Notes: generated by a model from the letters alone, not told the origin. 64,000 nt of DNA from Cynocephalus volans (GCF_027409185.1 NC_084463.1:43130407-43194406); one strand, 5' to 3'; shown: positions 36,426 through 48,170, counted from the stretch's first letter. Numbers and translations are program-made.

Positions 36426-36744
36426 TTACAAGTGTTTTTTAAAAATTTTTTGTTATTGTGGGCAAGTCTTTATGAGGCCACTTCATGTAACAAATCATTG
36501 TCCTGACACCTCCATTAAAATTCTAGGTACCTACAATAGCCTGCAGGGTTAGAGATCTCAGAATGTTAAGTTGCTGAGCTTGGATCCAAGTGGGACCTAC
36601 TATTGGTGGCCTGCAAATGCACAGCAAGAAAACAGTAAGCGCAAGGGGTTCAGGCGAGGACCCATATCTCATTTCTTATTGCTCCAGTGGGTCACCATCA
36701 AGGGATCTCTTTTGAATCCTCCTTCTGTTTCCAAAACTATTAAA
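36426..36744. other. No recognisable gene
   Basis: About 320 bp between two LTR-like segments. An open frame at 36571-36834 (87 codons) shows no recognisable feature. Confidence 0.35.
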
Positions 36745-37035
36745 AATAAGCTTCAGCACATTAAAGATTCAAAGAGTTTATTTGAACAAACAGCAATTCA
36801 TAAATTAGACAGCAGCAAACCACAAGTGGTTTAGGGTTCCACCAAGAGAATGTGAAGGGCAAACTTTTACAAGGTATTCACAATAGAAAAACAAACAAAA
36901 TATTAATTGGTTTAAGTGGAAAGTTCTTAGTTAAAGTCTGGTTGACAGTTTCGGATAGGTTATGTTACTCTGAGTTAAGTGTCAGTTTGCAACTTAGAAA
37001 TGAAAAACAGTAGAGCCATCTCAGCCTAATGGCCT
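36745..37035 (-). mobile_element. Probable retroviral LTR, antisense
   Basis: The minus strand begins TGTGAGGCCATTAGGCTGAG near 37035, passes a TTCAAATAAACTCTTTGAATC polyadenylation-type block and ends near 36745. The layout (TG start, AATAAA close to the 3' edge) fits a class I solo LTR. The family is not identified. Confidence 0.45.
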
Positions 37036-37122
37036 CACAAATAATTATTTAAAAATTACTGATTATTTAATTGTGCCCCTTCCCCCAATTGTCTTTACAA
37101 CACTTAGAATATTTCTCTCTAG

Positions 37123-37369
37123 AAGCATCCGTGCCCCTTCTGTACAAGTTCCGGAAAGGCTGACACTTGTTCGTATCACCTTCAGATCCCAGTCCTCCGA
37201 GCGGTTCATGGAGCTTCCACTGACTGTCATCCTCTTTGTCTCACCCAATGTGAAGATGATGCTGGTGAAGTTTCTGAAACCTGCCTTTTCGGGTAGAAAC
37301 ATCTATGTCACCACATTTCTCTGCTCCTACTGGCCCCTGGGCAGCACCAACCAGTTCCTGCACCAGCCG
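37123..37369 (+). other. Candidate coding exon or exon remnant, unrecognised
   Basis: An acceptor-like TTTCTCTCTAG ends at 37122 and a consensus donor (CCG|GTGAGT) starts at 37370, enclosing 247 bp that are open in one plus-strand frame for 82 codons (37124-37369). The peptide includes SERFMELPLTVILFVSPNVK and GRNIYVTTFLCSYWPLGS. The sequence is not an obvious repeat and keeps several CpGs, unlike its surroundings. I do not recognise the protein. The overlapping minus strand is also open for 79 codons (37063-37302), so the coding strand is not certain. It could be one exon of a gene whose other exons lie outside the window, a relic exon, or chance. Confidence 0.3.
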
Positions 37370-37375
37370 GTGAGT

Positions 37376-39394
37376 ATGCTCATACTCATGGCCTGCAAGG
37401 CGCAGTGGCGGCTCGGCCATCTGCTGTCTGTGTCTTGGAAATTTCACCGCAGCTGTCTGAGTCTAAATTCACTATGCTGAAAAGTGAGGTGGGAACAGAA
37501 TGAACCTCATGTGTTTTGGGTGGGAGCTAAATAGGATAGGCCATCGCAGGTAGTTACCTACTGCTTGGCTCTCTGAACATGCCTCCTAGATGTGTTGTGG
37601 TTGTTAATATTAATTATTTTTTCTCTCATATGAAGAATTTATCAGTCTCAATCCTCACTGGCCCAGAACATTATTTGTTTTGAAAAAGCGCAGAAAAAGG
37701 AAAACTGTTTACTTGTTTGTAAATGAGGTTTAAGATTCTACCTTGGAGGATTTCATTCTTAGTGCCGGCAGGAAGGTGGTGAGAATGGGGGCCAGTATGA
37801 GCCTTCTGCTTGCCCTTTCCTCACAGGAAAATGTCCCTCCTGCACCAGTTCCAGTGGCAGAGCTGTGGTGGCTGAGGCAGGGGGCCTTTCATTTCTCTCC
37901 ATGCTGCCGTCCTGGGCTTTCACGCTCTACCAGGATCCTGCCAGTCCCTTGTACTCCTGAGCTCTCCCACAGATGCTTCCATCAATATTTAGCTGTTTAT
38001 TTGTTTATTTATTTTGGCCCTTTTTTGTGGGAGAGATGTGCACCAGGCACCTCTACTCAACCATCCTGCCTGCCTGGAGATATTATTTGAAGGAAATCTT
38101 GAGATCTTCATTATTTCTGCTGAAGTTTATATTCCGAGATACATTTTCACCTGTTGTACTCATCAAGAATAATTCCTAATTTTTACTTTACAGTAATTTT
38201 CTATGTATTGGTATATTGCTTAAATTTTTTTCTTCTAATTAAAAAATAACGTGCCTCCTTAAAAAAAAACCCAAGTTTCAAATATATATGCATTTTCTAT
38301 CAATTGCAAATAAAAGTGCTGCTGAGTCATACTTTACATTACCAAAGAAATCAAACAGGCAAGGGACGAGATATAAATTAAAGGGTAAAAGGCTTTATCT
38401 TTTGCTTGATCTTCACTGACTGATGAACCTATCCTGTCTTTTAAAAGGTAACATAGAAAAACACCAAAAGTCACTGCTTTTTCATAATCTCTCAATCCCT
38501 TCATGTGTATTTTAAAAGCTTAATTCAGTAGAAATATATTTGTCTAAACAATGCTACATTGTATGCTGTTTGAAGAAAACTATCTAACATAGCTGCAGCA
38601 GAATAAAGTCCTGAAGAGATGGAATAGAAATATAACAATGCAGAAAGTGCATTAAAATCACTAAAATAACAAGTACCAACATTTGGCAATTGCCAAGCTT
38701 TAACTATTATTATAAGGCTGAGGTTATATGTACATCTATTGTTTACAGATACCCATTTTTGATCATGTTGTTTTTAAAATATGAATTTAAAGTTAATGAT
38801 TAAACTTTTTTCAAAATTCTTTAGTATAGTTCATTACCAATGTCATTATAAAGAGTCCTAGTGCAAACTGCCTATGCATGTATGTATCTGTTTTCCTCCC
38901 CTAACTTGAACTTAACATTGGTACAGTGTGTTACGTGATTCTGCCAGTCAAATAAACTCAACTGACGCAGCTCAGTAGTGCATGAAGACTGTATCAAACA
39001 GTTATCTTTATGTTTCAAAATATTATCTATCTGTATATCTAGGGTTTTTTGTAAGATATGTATCACATAAACAATGACCATAACACACCCATTTTTAACC
39101 TGTTTTACTAGATTAATACTGCTATTACTAGTTGGTTCCTAATTGTCGATAAGTTATCATATTTGAGGAATTTATCAAGTTTAATAGTGATAAGAAATTA
39201 GTAAATGTCTGGTTTTCATAATTTTAAACATGTAAAGATGGCATAAAACTTTCAGCAACTTACTTGAAACCCTTTTGTTCTTGCCTGTGTGAAGGGGCAT
39301 AAATTTTGAATGAGATAAATTTAGAAAAATTCATAATAATTTAATTTTTTAACAACAAGGCAAGACAAAATCAGTTTCTTCATAAAAGTAGCTA
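37376..39394. other. No recognisable gene
   Basis: About 2 kb, AT-rich after 38100. Short open frames (37743-38090 on plus; 38872-39081 on minus) carry no recognisable features. Confidence 0.4.
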
Positions 39395-39471
39395 TACTGT
39401 AATTTTATTTTTGATTGACATATAATAGTTATATACATTTATGGGGTGGAATGTGATGTTTAGATATATAG

Positions 39472-39545
39472 GGGTGCTTCAAAAATTTATGGAAAGATTT
39501 ATTTCATCTTTTCATTCAATTTTTCCACAAACTTTCTGAAGAACT
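39472..39545 (+). repeat. Short hairpin MITE-like repeat, copy 2
   Basis: GGGTGCTTCAAAAATTTATG on the left and CCACAAACTTTCTGAAGAAC on the right form an imperfect inverted repeat. It is closely related to copy 1 at 20968-21044, including the shared TTTTTCCACAAACT. Confidence 0.6.
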
Positions 39546-39677
39546 CTTGTATGTACAGGTATATAAGGTGGCACGATTAAACCAAGCCAGTTAACACGTC
39601 CATTGCTTCACTTACCTATCATCTTTTAGGGTGAGACATTTGAAATTTACTCTTAGTTATTTTGAAATATATAATCC

Positions 39678-40109
39678 TGCTATGATGTGAATGTCTCCTC
39701 CAAAACACAAATTGAAACTTACCTCTTTGTAACAGTATTAATAGGATGGGAAATCTGAGTGTTTCAGAGGTGGGGCCTTTAAGAGGTTGTTGGATCATGA
39801 GGACTATGCCCTCGTGAAGAAATTAATCCTTTCAAGAATGAATGGGTTAATGGGTTAATGGTTTATCATATGAGTAAAAGTGGTGGCTTTACAAGGAGAG
39901 GGAGAAAACATTAGCACACTCTTGCCCTCTCATCATCTGATGCCTGTGCCATCTCAGGAGTCTGCAGAGTCCCCACCAGGAAAAAGACCATCAACCAGAT
40001 GATCCCTGACCTTGGACTTTTCAGCCTCCAAGACTGTAGATACAATTTTTAAAAAAAATGACACAGTTTTAGGTATTCTGTTATAAGCAACAGGAAACTG
40101 ACTAAAGCA
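39678..40109 (+). mobile_element. MaLR/MLT-type LTR, plus strand (solo)
   Basis: It begins TGCTATGATGTGAATGTCTC and includes CAGAGGTGGGGCCTTTAAGA, GGTTGTTGGATCATGAGG, CTTGGACTTTTCAGCCTCC, and TTTTAGGTATTCTGTTATA before ACTAAAGCA. These are standard MLT1/MST LTR blocks. L1 sequence resumes on the right. Confidence 0.75.
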
Positions 40110-41047
40110 AATACACTGCCTGTGGTCACAGTGCTGTGCCCTAGTTCTCAACACCACCTCCTCCTCTCGCTCTGAAGCTATTTATTCTTGACAAACAACT
40201 CCCCTCTCTCTTCCTCCCGACCCCCAGCCTCTGGGAACCGTTGTTCTACACTCTACTTTGATGAGTTCAACTTTGATTCCACATGGAAACGAGATCACGT
40301 GGTATTTGTCTTTTTGGGCATGGCTGATTTCACTTAGCAAAATGTCCTCCAGATTCATCCACATTGATGCACATGACAGGGTTTCCCCCTTTTCTACGGC
40401 TGAACAGTATTTCATTGTGTGTATATACCACACTTTTTATTATCCATTCATCCATTGATGGATGTTTAGTTTGTTTCCATATCTTGGCTATTGTAAATAG
40501 TGCTGAGATAAACATGGAAGTGTAGATCTCCTTTCAATGTATTAATTAAAGTTCCTTCAGATATATATCCAGAAGTAAGGTTACTGGTTTGTATGGTGGT
40601 TCTATTTTTAGTGTTTTGAGGAATTTTTATATTGTTTTCCATAATGGCTGTACTAATTTACATTCCCACCTATGATGTGTTCCTTTTTTTTTTTTTACAT
40701 TCTCTAGAACAATTATCTTTTATCTTTTTGATAACAGCCATTCTAACAGGTGTGAAGTGATATTGTGGTTTTAATTTACATTTCCCTAATGATTAGTAAC
40801 GCTGAGCATTTTTTCATGTACCTGTTGGCCATTTATGTATCTTCTTTTGAGAAATATCTGTTTATATCCTTTGCTCATTTTTAAATCATATTTTTCTTCT
40901 ATTGAGTTGTTTGAGTTTCTTATATATCTTGGATATTAACCCCCAATCAGATGTATCATTTGCAAATATGTTCTCCCATTTTGTGGATTTTCTCTTCAAT
41001 TTTTAAATTTTTTTTTTTTCTGTGCAGAAGCTTTTTAGTTGGATGCC

Positions 41048-41609
41048 TGTGGGATATACTATAAAACATATGTACTTCACAGGGCCTGGTTTTCCAAAGC
41101 CTTGCAGTTTCAAATATTGACCTTGTGGAGGACTGGAAATTCTCCTCAGACTGTAAGTCTCTGGTGTAAGATAAAGATTTGTGGCACAGCAGGTTGCTGG
41201 CTCACAGACAGTTACTGATTGTTATGTAAAGATACTGAGCAATTGTTGTCAAGAAGGAATGTTTGCTAAGATCAAAGTGTTGTTGATAGGACCACTTAAT
41301 TGCCTTACTGGAATGTCATCTGGCTTGTTTCACTGAAAGTTATCAGCCTATACTGTTAAACTATAACCCCACCTATGTCTCTTCCTGTAACTTCCTGGTC
41401 TGGAAAATAAATGCAGGAAAAGAACCCCAATTTGGCATTAATTTCCCAAGGAAGGGATCCCTCTCGCTTGAGGGTTTCTGTGGGAGATTAACCACTTTGG
41501 GGCCTCTCACTGCTCGGAAGAAATGGGCTTTGAGTCATCCTTTGCATCTCCATCACCCAGGGGAAGTGGGGTGACAAATCCGTGGGGGGCAAACAACGCA
41601 AAGCAACAG
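41048..41609 (+). mobile_element. ERV LTR, plus strand, inside L1
   Basis: About 560 bp, starting TGTGGGATATACTATAAAAC, with an AATAAA signal near 41406 and ending near GCAAAGCAACA. It splits antisense L1 sequence that is contiguous across it (…GCTTTTTAGTTGGATG and CCATTTGTCTATTTTTGC). The family is not identified. Confidence 0.55.
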
Positions 41610-41702
41610 ATACCATTCCATTTGTCTATTTTTGCTGTTGGAGTCATGTCAAAAAGTTATTACCCAGATCAATGTTATAGAGAATTTTTCCTACATTTTC
41701 TT

Positions 41703-42057
41703 CTTTGTTTATTTTTTCTTTATTTTCTTTCTTTCTTTCTTTTACTGATTATGCATATTCGTGTGGTACAAAGCTGACCATCACCACCTGTGTCCAAGAT
41801 GTAATGATCAGATCAATACCATCAGCATGCCCATTACCCCAAATTGTCATTATTCCTCATGCCCCCCACACACCCTCTTCCCATCTTCCCCCTCTCAACC
41901 CCTCCATGCCCTCAACAGCCCTAGGTATGTTCTCTCACTCTGGCAGTCCAAAGCACCACTGTGATCTTTCCTTCCTTCTTTCTCTCTTAGCTCCCACTTA
42001 TGGGTGAAGACATCTGGTATTTCCCGTCTGTGCCTGGCTTATTTCACTTAACATAGT
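41703..42057 (-). mobile_element. Short 5'-truncated L1 nested in an older L1, antisense
   Basis: A T/C-rich tail (41703-41745) is followed by an antisense L1 3' end (CATATTCGTGTGGTACAAAG; CTTATTTCACTTAACATAG). The older L1 text CCTACATTTTCTTCT (about 41690) recurs as CCTATGTTTTCTTCT (about 42058) on the other side, a 15-bp duplication with two differences. Confidence 0.7.
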
Positions 42058-42715
42058 CCTATGTTTTCTTCTAATAGCTTTATAGTTTCATGTCTTATAT
42101 TTAAGTCTTTAATTTATTTTTGAGTTGATTTCTGTGTCTGGTGTGAGATAAGGGGCCAGTTACTTACTTCTGCATGTGGATATCCAGTTTTTCCAAAATC
42201 ATTTATTAAAGAGACTGTTCTTTCCCCATCGTGTGTTCTTCACATCTTTGTCAAAAGTCAATTGACCATAACTATACTGGTTTATTTCTGCATTTTCTGT
42301 CCTGGTCCACTGGGCTGCACATCTGTTTTTATTTCAGTACTAAACTCTTTTGATTACAAATCAAGGAGGGAGAAGCCTCCAGCTTTGTTCTTTTTACTCA
42401 AGATTATTTTGGCCATTTGAGGTCATTTGTGGTTCTATACAAATTTAAGAATTTTTTTTCTGTGGAAAATACCTTGGAATTTTGATAGAGATTGCATTGA
42501 ACATGTAAATCACTTTGAGTAGTATGGATGTTTTCACAATATTCTTCCAATGCATGAACATGGGATATCTTTCTACTTATTTGTGTTTTCTTCCGGGTTT
42601 TTTTTTTTTAATCACTATTTTATAGTTTTCAGTATACAGGTCTTTTACATCCTTGATCTTTTACACCTAGGTTTAATTTTGTTTCATTTTCCTCTATTTC
42701 CTTCTTATAAAGGAT

Positions 42716-44399
42716 TCTTGTTGAGTTAGCTAACACAGAAATACACTGAGTGAACTTTCACTTAGTTCTAAAACCTGCTGACAGATAAAATTCTTATTGC
42801 CTTTGTGTCAATAATAATTTTCTTTCTTTCTTTTTTTGCAGCTGATCTGGAAGGGGTGTGTAAATAATAATCTTGCATAATGAACTTTATTTTTATTGCT
42901 TCTCCATGTGATTATGAGATAAACAAGGGAAAGAAGGCAAAAACATAATAATATTTTTTAAGAGAGACATAAAGGTCACTGTAGCCAAACTATTATTGAT
43001 ATGTATAAAATAGTTTGATGTTTGCTTTTTAAAAAGTTTTATACCATGAGGTCATTTTATACAGCCATAAAGTTCATCTTGTCTGAATTCAGATTTGATG
43101 AAATTTATGGGTAATAAAGCAGACTTTTTATTCAGTTATCTGAAGGTGGCAGCCCGCAGTGCTTTTGTAAATAAGGGTGATCAGTGTTTTCATGAACACA
43201 TTCCTACAAATTCTTTCATTTATTCATTTATAATATAATATACCTCTTTTGGCTGCTACTTGGCAAAGATACATGGGTTAAAATAATATTAAAAGGCCTC
43301 AGTTTCTTTTAAATGTACAAAAACATTGAGGATAAAATATATTTGGTGAACATTCTGGTTTCCCTTATAAGTTTAATATAATAACAATAACACTTTAATT
43401 TTACTGTACTTCAGAAAGAATCAAATGTTCAGTTATTGTTTTTGGAAAAGGTTAAAAGAATCTATTTACTTGAACACTGTGCATTAATTTAAGTTTCTTG
43501 TTTTATTGATTCTTCATTTAATGTCATTTCCTGCTCAGTACCTAGAATATCCGATAGTATTGCAAGGAAAGGGCGTAGTTCATTCAATACATTTCTTCTA
43601 ACCCTGAACACACCGTGGGCTTTGATTCACCTGATTATTTATTCCTGCTTCTTTGTACACTCTTACTTGAGCTCCTTCAAAAACCACAGCTTCTGTCTTC
43701 TTCCATTCAGAGGGAATTCCTCCTTCTATGTTTTCTAAGACTTTGCTCCCACTTTTATTTCATAATTATCAGAAGGTATATTTTTACTTGACTACTCTAA
43801 GCTGTGACCTGGAAGTACTGGGACTATTTTCTCTTCCCCTTGCCTCCTGCCATGGAGTGCAGCACCTTGTGCACAGGCACGTCCTTCAGCATGGCTGGCT
43901 GGAGGAATAACACCCCCGAGACACCACCCACTTCCGTGCTTTTGGTTCATCCCTTGTTACTTATCCTGGAGACAACACTATGTTCCTGAGGGGTTAGTAA
44001 GGCCATCTGGTTTTGTGGACGTACGTGTGTGGCAGGCAGGACAAGTCATGCAATAGGACGAGCCAGGGCTTAGCAGAACCCGTTATGACGTGGCCTGTCA
44101 CTTCACACTTGATCTTGCATGTGCCATTTAATCTGCCTAAGCCTTGGCTTTCTCAGCTACAGGTGAGAAGAGAGGCTGGATGGTTTCCACCTCCCCTTTC
44201 ACTTTCCAAAATCTGGGAATAGTTGACTCGTTTCCTGTCTGATACGTACCGAGGTCTAAGCGACCTCACAGTGGGACTTGCTCAGTGCCAAGGAATAGGT
44301 GACGTATGAGAGCTAAGTAGGACGCTGGGTCTGTAAATTCTGACTCACTCAGGCAGCCGATTCAGCACGCTGGAGCACACGCACTCGGCGCTATTCCTG
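42716..44399. other. No recognisable gene
   Basis: About 1.7 kb, mostly AT-rich, with GC rising after 43800. Short open frames at 43728-43910 and 44013-44222 show nothing recognisable. Confidence 0.4.
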
Positions 44400-44900
44400 T
44401 GTGTTCGACACGCAGATTGCTTACAATAAAAGAAAGTCAAAACGTAGAGACACAGAAGGGAATGCGACTATTCGGCAAGGCGTGCGGAGGAGGCAGCGGA
44501 GTGGCAGCGCTGTGACTGGGCTGGAGTGGCAGCGCTGTGTGAGGACGGAAGGCGGCCTGACCCTGGAGCGGTGGGCCGGGCGGGCAGGCGTGGGGTCTGT
44601 GGCGTTGGCATGCGCACGCGAGTGTGCAAGGCTTGCTCCGAGGACCCTGCTAGGCCCGCGGGGCTGTGTGGATGGCTTTGCGGTGCGAGCAGTGGAGACG
44701 GAATTCGGAGAGACTGGTTTGTTCCTGAAAGGGCCCAGTATCTTCCATGGAAAGCAGTGGAGGAATCCTGAGAGTTTTTGAGTAGGGCAGGGCTGTCCCG
44801 GCAGCAGCCAACAGTTGTGCAACAGACCCCACATTTGGCAGTGCCGGGGTGTGCGGGAGGCGATTAGGAGGCCTGTTTGGATGGTGGATTATTCTTCTGT
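44400..44900. other. CpG-rich patch
   Basis: GC-rich with many CpGs (for example GCGCACGCGAG near 44611), contrasting with the AT-rich flank. An open frame runs 44401-44781 (126 codons) and overlapping minus-strand frames exist, but none has recognisable features. It could be a small CpG island (promoter) or a fragment of one. Confidence 0.4.
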
Positions 44901-45059
44901 GGTTCTGCCGTGTTCAGCGTGGTGGGAACTTTAGTCTCTGGATGAGGAATTCATCTGACCCCGTGGAATAGGCCCAAGAGCTGGAAAGATTGAATGCAAG
45001 TGCAAACGTTTGAAAGGCACCGTTCATTCCCTTTTTCTACAGATCCTGGCTGTTTGTGC

Positions 45060-45061
45060 TG

Positions 45062-45155
<94 letters not shown>

Positions 45156-45293
45156 CTCTCTCTCTCTTTCTTTCTTTCTCTTTCTTTCTTTCTTTCTTTC
45201 TCTTTCTTTCTTTCTTTCTTTCTTTTTCTTTCTTTCTTTCTTTCTTTCTTTTTCTTTCTTTCTTTTTCTTTCTCTTTCTTTCTTTCTTTTTAT
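45060..45293. repeat. (TTTC)n / (GAAA)n tract
   Basis: About 230 bp of TTTC units with some CT interruptions. It sits exactly at the 3' end of the adjoining antisense L1, so it is most likely an expanded L1 tail. The Phe/Leu/Ser-rich and Lys/Arg/Glu-rich open frames across it are repeat artefacts. Confidence 0.95.
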
Positions 45294-47122
45294 TGAAACA
45301 TAACTGATTGTTCATATCTGTGGGGTACAGCATTGAACATCAATACCTGTGTGCAATACCTGATGTTCAAACCATGTTTCTGATGTTACAATGAACTGTA
45401 CTAAGGACTGTTTGCTGCAGGCATGCATGAGGCGGCCCCCATTCTGTAGATTGTCTCCTTACTCTATTAAAAGTTTCCTTTGATATGCGAATTCTTCTTC
45501 GATTGATATAATCCTACTTGTCTATTTTTGCTTTTATTGCTTGTGCTTTTGAAGACTTATTTTGAAAAATCTCTTGCCCAGCCCCATGTCGTTTCCATAG
45601 GGGACCATTTTCCTTATGTTTTCTTCTAGTAGTTTCACCAGTTTGAGTTTTACATGTAAATCTTTAATCCATTTTGACTTGATTTTTGTATATGATGACA
45701 AGTAGGAGTATAGTCTCATTCTTCAGCATGTGGATATCCAGTTCTCCCAGCACCATTTATTAAAGAGACTTTCTTCTCCTGAATATGTACATATATTGTA
45801 TTAGTCCATTTCTGTCGCTTATAACAAAATACCTGGAACTGGGTAACTTTTAAAAAAGCAAAATTTATTGTTTAGAGTTTTATAGTCTGGGAAGCCCATA
45901 GGCCATGGAACACTTATGGTGAGGGCCTTCTTTGGTGGTGGCTTTACAGCAACACAGAGGTCTCACTGGCAGAAATGGTGGAGCAGAGAGATAGTTCCTC
46001 ATGCACTTTCTTTTTAGAGCCCTGAGAACCATGCCCATGACTGCCATTTTTAATCCACTCACTAGACATGGTCCTACAGTCTAATCACTTCTTCAAGTCC
46101 CCACCTTTCAATTACCATAATAGGATTTCCCACCCTCAACATTTACAGTGGGGATGAAATCTCATTGATGTTAGTTGGGGGGGGTGGCATTCAATCTACA
46201 GCAAATATTCTTGGTGCCTTTGTCAAAGATCAGTGGTCTGTAGATGCATAAATTGATTTCTGGGCTCTCTATCCTGTTTCATTAATCGAGGTGTCTGTTT
46301 TGGTACCAGTACCATGCAGTTTTGGTTACTATAGCTTTGTAGCATATTTTAAATTCAAGTAGTATAATGCCTCCATCTCTGTTCATTTTTCTCAGGATTG
46401 CATTGGCTATTTGAGAGCCTGTTTTGTTTCCATATGTACTTTAGGGTTTTTTCCCCCTATTTTTGTGAGGAATATCATTGGTATTTTGATAGGAATTACA
46501 TTAAACCTGTGGATCCCTTTGGGTGGAATGGCCATTTTACAAAATGAAATTTTCAAAACTGTGAACGCAGGATATCTTTCCATTGATCTCAGTCCTTTTC
46601 AATATTTTCTTCAAAGTTTTATCGTTTGTATTGTAGAAATCTGTCACCTCCTTAGTTAAGTTAATTTTTAAGTATATTTATGGTAGCTATTTTAAAAGGA
46701 ACTGTTTTCTTAATTTCTTTTTCAGATAGTTCCCTACTAGTATACAGAAATGCTACTTTTGTACGTTGATTGGTATCCTGTAACTTTACTGAATTCCTTT
46801 ATTAGTTCTTAAATTTTTTTTTGTAGAGTCTCTTAGGGTTTCCTATATATAAGATTATGTCATCGGCAGAAAGAAACAGTTTGACTTCCTCCTGTCCGTC
46901 TTGGGTTCTTTTTATTTTTTTCTCTTGTCTCATTGGTCTGGGTAGGACTTCCACTATTGTGTTGAATAGATGTGGAGAAAGTGGGTATCTTTGTCTTGTT
47001 CCTGATATAACAGGAAAGGATTTCAGCTTTTCCCCATTCAACATAACATTATCTGTAGATTTTCCATATATGGCCCTTATTGTAATGAGGCACAAACCTT
47101 CTATGTGTAGTTTGTTAAGAAC
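45294..47122 (-). mobile_element. L1 element, antisense, interrupted by a MaLR LTR
   Basis: The L1 3' end (GAAACATAACTGATTGTTCA, GTGGGGTACAGCATTGAAC) is followed by ORF2 in antisense. The clearest protein is at 46802-47146 on minus: [20 protein letters not shown], then [13 protein letters not shown], the RT palm with the DD kept but its context altered (FADD reads SADD). ORF2 upstream of this is missing at 47123. A MaLR LTR interrupts it at 45797-46200. Confidence 0.85.
45797..46200 (-). mobile_element. MaLR LTR, antisense (solo)
   Basis: The plus strand starts TGTATTAGTCCATTTCTGTC, includes AAATACCTGGAACTGGGTAAC, CTAATCACTTCTTCAAGTCC and ATAGGATTTCCCACCC, and ends near TTCAATCTACA. This is the reverse complement of an MST/THE1-type LTR. 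L1 sequence is contiguous across it. Confidence 0.82.
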
Positions 47123-47124
47123 TG

Positions 47125-47385
47125 CTGTAGATCGGATGCCCCCCACCCCAACCTCACTGACCCCATTCTAACTGTTGAGCGTGGGAGATCCTATGATGAT
47201 AATTGACAGGTGGAGCCTTGAAGAGGTGAATAGATTGTAGGACCACGCCCTCGTGAATGGACTAATAATAGTGGCCAGGGGCATGGTTCTGAAGACTTTA
47301 AAAGTAGAGCACATGAGAGGTTAGTCTCTGCTCTGCTCTCTCTGCTTCTACCATATTGCAATGTGAGATGCCTGGGTCACTTGTT
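47125..47385 (+). mobile_element. MaLR/MLT-like LTR fragment, plus strand
   Basis: GACAGGTGGAGCCTTGAAGA, ACGCCCTCGTGAATGGACTA and the CTCTGCTCTCTCTGCTTCTA block follow MaLR LTR order. The normal 3' end is missing: at about 47385 the sequence passes straight into a CpG island. Confidence 0.55.
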
Positions 47386-47945
47386 CCCGCAAGAGCACAG
47401 GCTGGCTGCAGACGCACCGCAGGAACAGCAGTCGCCGGGGAGCGGGCCGATCGCAGGGCCCCGCCGCGTGAGCGCACGACTCGGAGGCTGCCGGCCCCGG
47501 GGGAGCGCGCGGGACCTGCTCCAGCTGCGCAGGAAGGTGCCCGCTCGCCTTGTGCCCTGAGCTGGCCGATGCGCTCCCAGGTGCCGGAGTCCGCCGGCGG
47601 CGTGCCGCGTGCCGGGGAGGGGGACGCTGCCCGCGGCGGTGCGGCAGACAACCATGGTCGGCGCCTGTGACAGCCCCGGGTCCGCCACCGCCAGGGGGCT
47701 CAGGGGAGCAGCGCCCCCGCCGCCCGCCCGGCCGCCCTCCGGTGCCGGACCGGGGCTCCCCCGCCCTCCTGACGCTGGGGGATCCGCAGCCGCCCGCCCG
47801 CCGCACGAGAGCAATTCGGCTGCGGAGCCTCTCCCGTGGGAACCGCTCCAGGCCTCGGCTCTTCTCCGCTCGCTTTTTCCAGGCTCGCGAGGGCTGGCGG
47901 CTCGGCCCGGCCCCGACCCCTGGCTTTTAGCCATTCTCATAGATG
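47380..47945. promoter_or_regulatory. CpG island, gene not identified
   Basis: About 565 bp of very GC-rich, CpG-dense sequence with GC-box-like runs (CCCGCCGCCCGCCCGG near 47718) between AT-rich repeats. Both strands are open over long stretches (47377-47940 on minus, 187 codons; 47550-47930 on plus), which is expected from base composition alone. No protein was recognised. It may be a promoter/first exon or a repeat-derived GC-rich block. Confidence 0.55.
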
Positions 47946-47989
47946 TGTAGCCGCGGCTTATGTGGCTTTAAGTTGATTTGTATTATTAA

Positions 47990-48170
47990 AATTGCTAACG
48001 TCTTTATCATCTTTAAAGAAATTTTATTGACATTGTGATTATATTATTTATGGGGTACGATCTGATGCTTTGATACGTACATGTTGTGTAATAATCGGGT
48101 CACTGTGGTTATGTCTTACTCCGCTCATGCACTTATCGACACAGGAAGAACTCTCTGCCTTCCCCTATCT
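47990..48170 (-). mobile_element. L1 3'-end fragment, antisense
   Basis: AAAGAAATTTTATTGACATTG and TTTATGGGGTACGATCTGATG are a reversed L1 3' UTR. Short and 5'-truncated. Confidence 0.65.

Larger units (their letters stand above)
39395..42715 (-). mobile_element. Composite antisense L1 (interrupted four times)
   Basis: Antisense L1 3' UTR starts near 39395 (TTTTGATTGACATATAATAG, TTATGGGGTGGAATGTGATG) and ORF2 sequence continues in segments to 42715 (GATATCCAGTTTTTCCAAAA; GAGATTGCATTGAACATG). It is interrupted by a hairpin repeat (39472-39545), a MaLR LTR (39678-40109), an ERV LTR (41048-41609) and a second, younger L1 (about 41703-42057). All coding frames are broken. Confidence 0.8.

Noticed and set aside
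37063-37302. 79-codon minus-strand open frame opposite the exon candidate
   Set aside because: No splice signals or recognisable motif favour this strand; kept only as a caveat to the plus-strand candidate.
45010-45333. Long Phe/Leu/Ser-rich and Lys/Arg/Glu-rich open frames
   Set aside because: Pure translation of the TTTC/GAAA repeat in several frames; no gene.
47377-47940. 187-codon minus-strand open frame in the CpG island
   Set aside because: Gly/Ala/Arg/Pro-rich and overlapped by other long frames on both strands; not distinguishable from GC-rich non-coding DNA.
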